Assembly (NCBI RefSeq): GCF_954871325.1
Contig: NC_088776.1
Coordinates: forward strand, 54,330,569 to 54,394,568
Reading direction: 5' to 3'
DNA: 64,000 nucleotides
Source of the DNA: Gordionus sp. m RMFG-2023
Lineage: Eukaryota > Nematomorpha > Gordioida > Chordodea > Parachordodidae
The notes under the pieces were generated by a model that was given only the letters and a program-made list of their open reading frames with translations, had not been told where the DNA came from and searched no databases. Both the position numbers and the translations under genes were made by a program. Shown here in pieces: positions 59,401 to 64,000 of the stretch; the first letter of the stretch is position 1; the number at the start of each line of letters is the position of its first letter.

Positions 59401-61768
59401 CTAATCTCCCCTAAAACAGAGTGTGAGTATAATGGATTTGGGCTAAAAAAAGGGAAGAGATAATGCTCGGTATAATATCATAATTAAGAAAAGAAATAGG
59501 CACATGTAAAATCTCAAATCATGGATTTACCTAAAGACCAAGATATGACACCAAGTCATCTGGTCTCAGAAGAAAAACTAATGATGCGGCTACTTTTTCA
59601 TAGGGCTATTTTCTCGGGGGGGGGGGTATTTTGCTTATCAGAGGCTCATTGGAGTATCGGAACATCTACTTTTAGAGTAAATTAGTTTCATGTAAGTATA
59701 GGAATACTAAATATTTTGGTCAGAAATCCATATAAAAAAAACATTCTTTTTACAGCAGCCTTGTTTATCCAATGGTTTTGAGCAAATTTTCAGGTTTGTG
59801 TTGCTGCAGGGTTCAACCGTTAAGCCATCTTTATCCATAATTACACAGTCGTTATCGGCGTTATTAGTACTGGGGATCTTCCATTTTCTGTTTTTAAAAT
59901 ATGAAGGTTTTAATCAATTGGTATTTAGATGTTAAGAATATAAGTTTAGCCAATTGGCACACCGACTCTGCATTTTACATTGGTCCTATTCCAATTATGA
60001 TGTTAAAATAAGCAATTTGGTTTTATTAAATAAGTATTCATTCGTTTTAAAACAAAACCAATTTTATTCTTAATTAAAATATTTAATAGATTACAAGAAA
60101 TCGGCGGTATATTCGACATCTGACAAAACTTTTTTAGTCGAAGAGGAAACAAAAGAACCTTCATTTTCTATATCGTCCAATCCTATCCACCCTTTATTAT
60201 CATTGCCTAGAAGTTTCTGTAAATATTCCTTAAAATATAAAAGTTATTTTCAGAAATAATGTTTTCCTAATTTTGCTTTCAATATTTAGGGGAGACTGGG
60301 GTACATCGAGTCAAGGGGAATATAAGTCAAGCTCCTATAAATAATAATACACTCATAGAAATAAATTATTTTCCTTACGCATTACAATTTGATTGCAAAG
60401 AAAATGTGTTCTTACACCCTAAAAATAATTAAATTTATTTTAGCCTTTTTTTCACCTATTTATCTTTAAATAATATATCAAATCAATGTTTAATCCCTAT
60501 TTTATCATATTTATATAAGATTAACTTTAGTATTATTTTATATAATCTTTTATGGTAAGCGACAAGGCATCACGTGGTTAGGTGTTTTGGGGTGTTAAAA
60601 CAACCCTTTTTTTAAAATTAATATTAATTTTAAAAAATACATTAGCATCCTATTTTTATAAATTAGCACCCATAAAGTATACATTAATATTTTAGGGCAT
60701 ATTTTATTAAATCTTATTCTTTTCGCCTAGCATAAACAAAATATAGTGAAAATTAAAATATATTATGTTAAAAATTTTAATAAATACATTCATTTTTGCG
60801 CTGATTTTTGAATCTACAAAAATTGGGCTTATTTTCCAATTAATTTAATGTTCAATTATGAATTAGTTCCATTTTAATTTTAAAAAGAAATATAAATCAT
60901 AGGACCAACTTGGCAAAAATATTTTTTTAAATATTTTTGATAAGAAAATTTAAAAAATAAAAGTTTTAGAATGGTAGTTACTTAAGAATTTGTTATTGGT
61001 CGGTAAAGCATTTGAGTTAGACTTTACATATGTGTTAAATATTATTTTGATTAAAGAATACATGTATATTAGAATTAAGATATATAAACCCGACAAGGAC
61101 AGGCGGTGGTAAGGCTAGCCAAAGAAGGGTTTGAGGGGCTAAGCCTCTTATAAATTTGATATAAATATAAATAAATAAAATATATAGACACCTTAAAAAA
61201 TTTTAGCACCTTTTATCCTTTTAGATGCCCCTGATGAGAAAGTTAGGCACTCCAATTAGAGATATGTGTACCCATCATATTATTAATATAACCTTTTAAG
61301 AAATATTTTTTTATTAACAAAATTTTTAGTGTTTTCCTATAGTCTTTATTAATAAAAGGATATTTTATTATTAAATTTAAATGTAATCTTTTTTTTTCCA
61401 ACTTACCCAAATTTGCGTTGAAAAATTATATAAAAAGCTATAATTTAATAAATTAATATGTTATATGTTAGATGGGAAATTTAGTGAGCTACATTTAGAA
61501 ATATTAGCCAATATTTTTAGTTAATATTCACCACTTTCATTAAGGTTTTTCAAAATCTTACTCGATATACCAATGTCTCCCCTATTATGTGATTATAATT
61601 CATAATTTACAAATTCATAAAGGTGGGAAATCTCATAAATTTGGTCATCAAGATTTGTGCACAAAGTTTTGCTATCATTATAGGACATTTTTTCATCCGA
61701 AATTTTTAAGCATGTTAGGGTAGGCGGGAAGAAGGTATAAGCTGCGGGACAAACATCTGGGCATATTT
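43594..61768 (-). CDS. Large membrane receptor gene: two C-type lectin domains, ten EB-like modules, one transmembrane helix, Tyr-rich tail (5' end not found)
   Basis: Assembled from twenty exons by splice sites and phase (high to low coordinate): 61768-61611, 60228-60095, 59887-59754 (lectin domain 1); 58009-57846, 57002-56884, 56396-56272 (lectin domain 2); 54864-54715, 54140-53991, 53894-53754, 53609-53487, 52832-52599, 52375-52244, 51630-51508, 50940-50809, 50683-50555, 49205-49074 (EB-like modules, all phase 1-1); 48713-48613; 44495-44329, 44271-44134 and 44054-43594. The two lectin domains have the same exon phases (1-0, 0-2, 2-1) and exit in phase 1 into the modules, which is strong evidence for one gene. 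The product should be a type I surface protein. The signal peptide exon is missing from the assembly, and one exon between 48613 and 44495 is needed to restore phase. The ligand is unknown. Confidence 0.8.
45226..45297 (+). other. tRNA-like sequence or tRNA-derived SINE head
   Basis: An A-box-like TGGCTGAGTGGG (45233-45244) and a B-box-like GGTTGGAATCC (45276-45286) are spaced as in a tRNA. A T-arm stem (ATGGG/CCCGT) and an anticodon-like hairpin (ACGTTT...AAACGT) are present. The acceptor ends do not pair and the T-loop has TTGG in place of TTCG, so it is probably a pseudogene or SINE relic. It resembles Leu/Ser-type tRNAs by its A box. Confidence 0.4.
46990..47130. repeat. Cryptic ATTCGAAT-rich repeat
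   Basis: Built from CGAATTCGAAT, TATTCGTATTCG and similar units. Related to the block at 29515-29665. Confidence 0.6.
48224..48372. mobile_element. hAT-like MITE remnant in the receptor intron
   Basis: Starts CAGGGCGTCACTAACC and has GGGGGCTC near the left and GAGGGAGCTCTTCATTTTTC and a C tract near the right, like the remnant at 12680-12832. No duplication is visible. Confidence 0.45.
48613..48713 (-). CDS. Receptor gene: extracellular exon after the EB modules
   Basis: Acceptor CATAAAG opens in phase 1, as exon 49205-49074 closes. It reads FDSYDCAINIKFDIEPPIDL and MSEFVRIKYVETR, and ends in phase 0 at a GTAACA donor. The composition is protein-like and richer in G+C than the flanking intron. 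I cannot name its domain. Confidence 0.55.
49074..54864 (-). CDS. Receptor gene: ten EB-like cysteine-rich modules
   Basis: Ten consecutive exons, each a small disulfide module opening and closing in phase 1. The common pattern is C..(S/D)..C.......C....C.C..G(Y)......C, for example ADCTNNSDCWKG, GDQPCQPNQCGRGLNC, KPCECTKEC, ICSSIDHC, EPCDSNEEC, TSCDSDSDCHAPF, ADCSSDSDC, NPCTKEEDCQHL, DYCDYKEECKS and TACDNINQCNK. This fits EB/EGF-like modules of invertebrate surface proteins. The module at 52832-52599 is longer, with about 30 extra residues rich in Ser, Lys and Arg between cysteines. Symmetric phase-1 exons allow duplication without frame change, the likely origin of the series. Four of the introns carry a copy of one MITE family. 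Confidence 0.85.
50117..50308. mobile_element. TA-flanked MITE family, diverged copy in a receptor intron
   Basis: Shares GACGGCTAACTCAATAT, ATGTCCAAACCTTTGTGCCA and TGAGCAAAATCTT with the better copies. The termini are lost. Confidence 0.55.
51134..51351. mobile_element. TA-flanked palindromic MITE, copy B
   Basis: GTGTTGTTAAACGGCTCG at the left and, read inward from the right, GTGTTATTAAACGGCTCG; TA at 51132-51133 and 51352-51353. The best-preserved copy in the window. A half copy follows directly (51354-51428). Confidence 0.85.
53230..53417. mobile_element. TA-flanked palindromic MITE, copy D (decayed ends)
   Basis: Contains CGGCTAACCCAATATTTTAG, TTTGGACATTCAATTAATA and a right end with TTTAACAACAAC. 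It lies in an intron of the receptor gene. Confidence 0.65.
54421..54598. mobile_element. TA-flanked palindromic MITE, copy E
   Basis: Contains AACTCAATATTTTGGTCAG and ATTGAGTTAGCCGTTTTCA, with GAGCCGTTTATCAACA at the right end. It lies in an intron of the receptor gene. Confidence 0.65.
55440..55915 (-). pseudogene. Decayed reverse-transcriptase element fragment, 3' region
   Basis: The minus strand reads protein-like over about 450 bp with several breaks. Landmarks recall the C-terminal region of reverse-transcriptase elements: LLLSADEVRFAIGLPLNCK, CCETSVDSMGGQF, a YLEPTG motif, then VRGQLLILEQHNVDALAL. The family is uncertain, probably non-LTR. It is G+C-richer than its surroundings and lies in the receptor intron between the lectin domains and the EB modules. 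Confidence 0.4.
56272..58009 (-). CDS. Receptor gene: second C-type lectin domain (three exons)
   Basis: Exon 58009-57846 (CNIDCPDNGMRTLGNREYC, then ANDECLKRGYRLWSPK) is the first helix region. Exon 57002-56884 (KHGIVWRIGFRLKGGKYYY) holds the W-I-G core strand. Exon 56396-56272 (NKECLFLKRDKN, KSCDTIANYICAKK) holds the last disulfide pair. The phases 1-0, 0-2, 2-1 match lectin domain 1 exactly. The WND triplet of calcium-dependent sugar binders is absent, so binding of a carbohydrate through calcium is not expected. Confidence 0.85.
58010..59753. other. Intron between the two lectin domains
   Basis: AT-rich with A/G-rich tracts near 58385-58450. No further exon or element is recognised. Confidence 0.5.
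59754..61768 (-). CDS. Receptor gene: first C-type lectin domain (three exons)
   Basis: Exon 61768-61611 (ICPDVCPAAYTFF, LTCLKISDEKMSYNDSKTLC), exon 60228-60095 (LGNDNKGWIGLDDIENEG, with the classic WIGL strand) and exon 59887-59754 (KWKIPSTNNADNDCVIMDKD, VEPCSNTNLKICSK, with the closing cysteines). Every junction keeps the frame. The WND motif before the penultimate cysteine is replaced by LTVEPC. The first intron holds a 1.3-kb non-autonomous pogo element, inserted 28 bp after the exon end without breaking the donor. Confidence 0.88.
60289..61582. mobile_element. Non-autonomous pogo-type element, 1.3 kb
   Basis: Ends GGGGAGACTGGGGTACATCG and, read inward from the right, GGGGAGACATTGGTATATCG, with TA on both sides (60287-60288, 61583-61584). 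The ends resemble those of the pogo element at 30695-33022 in their first eight bases and GGGTA motif, but the interior has no transposase. It lies in the first intron of lectin domain 1. Confidence 0.85.
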
Positions 61769-62354
61769 CTTCATACATGAAAAACAGATTTAAAACATAT
61801 TAAAATTTTAATTATTTAATGATTTTTTTACAAAACCATTTTGGGTTGAGTATATTATAGATAGGATAGATCGGATTAAAATATAACAATTCTTTTCAAG
61901 TCATGCAGGCCAACTACGCTGGAATCCGCTTTAGGGGTAATCAATCTTTTTAAAGAATTATTCTAGGAACTATTTAAGGATATCTTAGATATCAGAAATG
62001 TATAAGGACTAGTGATTATAAAATATTGACAATTTCTAGTACACAAATTAAAATAAATTAATGGTAAAATATTAAATGAATCGGCGTTATGAATCACAAT
62101 GAAATAACTCGAAAAAGAACTATAAATAAAATATAAATCTAAAGCATTTGATATATAAATTCAAATTATATTTTAAAAAAAAGGTAGATTAAGCACAAAA
62201 AATACTAGTGAAAAAAACTATGAGATGTATAATAAAAATGGGAAAAAATTTAATTTAGACGTGAATTATAAATTTATCATATTTCAAAGATTTCATCCGT
62301 ATTTGGCTATGAATATTAATAAGGGTCCCATTTTTTTTCAGAGGTAGTACTCGG
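61769..62354. other. Upstream intron or 5' region of the receptor gene
   Basis: The exon at 61611-61768 opens in phase 1, so an upstream exon exists. None was recognised here. Confidence 0.4.
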
Positions 62355-62356
62355 TA

Positions 62357-62552
62357 GTGTTAAACGGCTCTATTTGAGCCAAAACATCAACTCAATATTT
62401 TATACAGAAAAATATTATGCAAGCCTGAAAATTTTATAAATGGCTTTGAATATCTGTTAGCAAAATCTCAAAGCTCAGGCAATATTTTTCTGGCTTAAAT
62501 ATTGAGTTAGCCAGTCTTAAAAATCGGCTCAAATCAAGCCATTTATCAAAAC
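62357..62552. mobile_element. TA-flanked palindromic MITE, copy F
   Basis: GTGTTAAACGGCTCTAT at the left, CAAGCCATTTATCAAAAC at the right, TA on both sides (62355-62356, 62553-62554). Confidence 0.8.
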
Positions 62553-62554
62553 TA

Positions 62555-64000
62555 CTTTGGTATGTTTTTATTCTTGTTAAAGAAGAAAATTTTCTTACAT
62601 TGAGAGAGTAGAAGTGTACTAATGGTAAGACAAATGTTATATTTTCGAGTATATTTTCTGTCAGTTAGATTATTTAAGGTATCTTCTATTTTATTTTCCC
62701 AGGGGATTTTTTTCCTCAGAGTTTATTTATAATAATATATTTCTCCATAATTTTAATTCTCTTACCTCCTTCGAAAATAACTTAAGTATAAGAAATCAAA
62801 TCACAATTTTATAAAGAAATTGAATAAAATTCCCATCTTTAAGGCGAATTTATTAAACCCGTTATGTTCAAGCTTGCATTATTTAACGCTATACAGCTAA
62901 TTTTTCACAACTATCATTTAATAGATAATGCTAAAATAGAGATAATTATTTATATAATACATATTTTTAAAAAATCATATACCTTTTTATCCAATTCGCT
63001 ATTAATTTTATAATCGTATCGCATATCATGTTTTTCCAATTTTATCATAGCGGTATCATATTAACGCTCCATATTTATAAATTATACTTATTTATTGGCT
63101 TGATTTTATAAATAACGCAAGGTAAAATAATGCACCGCCTGAACATAACGAGATTATTATAATTCGCCCTTAGTCATTCAAAATGTTAATATAATATCAA
63201 AAAAATAAAGAAGATAAAACCGGCACGAGTTTCCTGAAAACCAATATATATGATAAAAGTCATGTGATAATAATGCAGTAAAATTGACAAGTTAATCGAG
63301 CTCATAGCGAATTGAGATATTTACACGTGTCTTCATGTCACATTGTTGAGGAATACTGTCAATTCCTATTATTATTATCATCATCGGTACAATTTTTTTA
63401 TATACAGATTTTTGTATACCTTGGTTATGAATATGATACGATTATAGCAAAGATTTATAAGGATATTATTATTATTAGTACTATTATTCATAATTGTATT
63501 TTTAAATTTTTTTTTAAAATATTTTTTTTGTAAAAAAATAATGGATAAATTTAAATAAGTTCTAGAAATATATTTTAATACTAACCTTTTTATTTTCATT
63601 AGATTAAATGTATAATTTGATGAAAGTTGTTTATTACTAATACTTCTCTACTTTTTCCGAGCAGCGTAGTTAATGTCTATAATAGGCTAATTAGGCTCAA
63701 TCTGCCAACATGTGTTGAAGAAAATTCACTTTAGATTAAAATTGATATTTATTTTTAAGAATCCCTCCAAGTTTGAAGTAATAGAGAAGACACAATTTAA
63801 ATAACACGAAAGGAAGAAGAAAAATTATTTGAAAATAATTATTTCTAATGATACAAACCTTGGCAAGGGTTCGGTTCAAAAGTTCGTATAGAATTAAGGG
63901 TTCAGATTCAGTTCTTAAAAAATAATAATATCGGTTCGAATTTAACTTTTGAAAACCGATTTAAACCTTATTTTACACACAAGCGATTAATTTATGTAAA
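62555..64000. other. AT-rich sequence at the window end
   Basis: Holds a GGTTCGG cryptic repeat at about 63865-63970. No signal peptide exon for the receptor gene was recognised, so its 5' end probably lies beyond 64000. Confidence 0.45.

Noticed and set aside
62991-63048. Possible first exon of the lectin/EB receptor (MIKLEKHDMRYDYK and onward)
   Set aside because: No signal peptide, and it ends in phase 0 while the next exon needs phase 1.

Overview
The window comes from an AT-rich animal genome (about three quarters A+T by eye). It has spliceosomal GT-AG introns, long intergenic and intronic stretches full of DNA transposons, and host genes with animal-specific domains (an interleukin-17 receptor with a SEFIR domain, C-type lectin domains and EB-like cysteine modules). 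This suggests an invertebrate bilaterian; I cannot name the phylum.

Three host genes are supported. (1) A plus-strand IL-17-receptor-like gene runs from at least 13.3 kb to 39.2 kb. I assembled seven exons by splice sites and codon phase: two extracellular exons, a 'YDC' extracellular exon, a further extracellular exon, a transmembrane exon, and a SEFIR domain split over two exons that are 13.3 kb apart. Transposons fill its introns. (2) A single-exon mitochondrial enoyl reductase (MECR) on the minus strand at 39.3-40.4 kb converges tail to tail with gene 1. (3) A large minus-strand receptor gene runs from at least 61.8 kb to 43.6 kb: two C-type lectin domains, each of three exons with identical phases, then ten EB-like cysteine-rich modules, almost all one exon each and all phase 1-1, then juxtamembrane exons, a transmembrane segment and a tyrosine-rich tail. 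This looks like a little-described class of surface receptor. Its first exon(s), and at least one exon between the modules and the membrane, were not found.

The rest is mostly mobile DNA. 0.4-4.3 kb: a MULE with FLYWCH-type transposase, tandem-repeat terminal inverted repeats and a 9-bp target duplication. 4.3-6.8 kb: two hAT-type non-autonomous elements. 7.2-12.7 kb: a young Ty3/gypsy LTR element inside a small Harbinger-like MITE. 15.5-21.9 kb: a decayed MULE carrying an OTU protease domain, in an intron of the IL-17-receptor gene. 25-29.5 kb: a second hAT MITE, a minisatellite and a foldback repeat. 30.1-37.9 kb: a 7.9-kb inverted repeat with 2.1-kb arms; a pogo transposon entered one arm later, and a gypsy-integrase-like gene fossil crosses one arm junction. 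41-64 kb: scattered TA-flanked palindromic MITEs, a non-autonomous pogo element and a decayed reverse-transcriptase fragment in the introns of the lectin/EB receptor.

All calls come from reading the sequence. Family names rest on recalled motifs, not on database searches.
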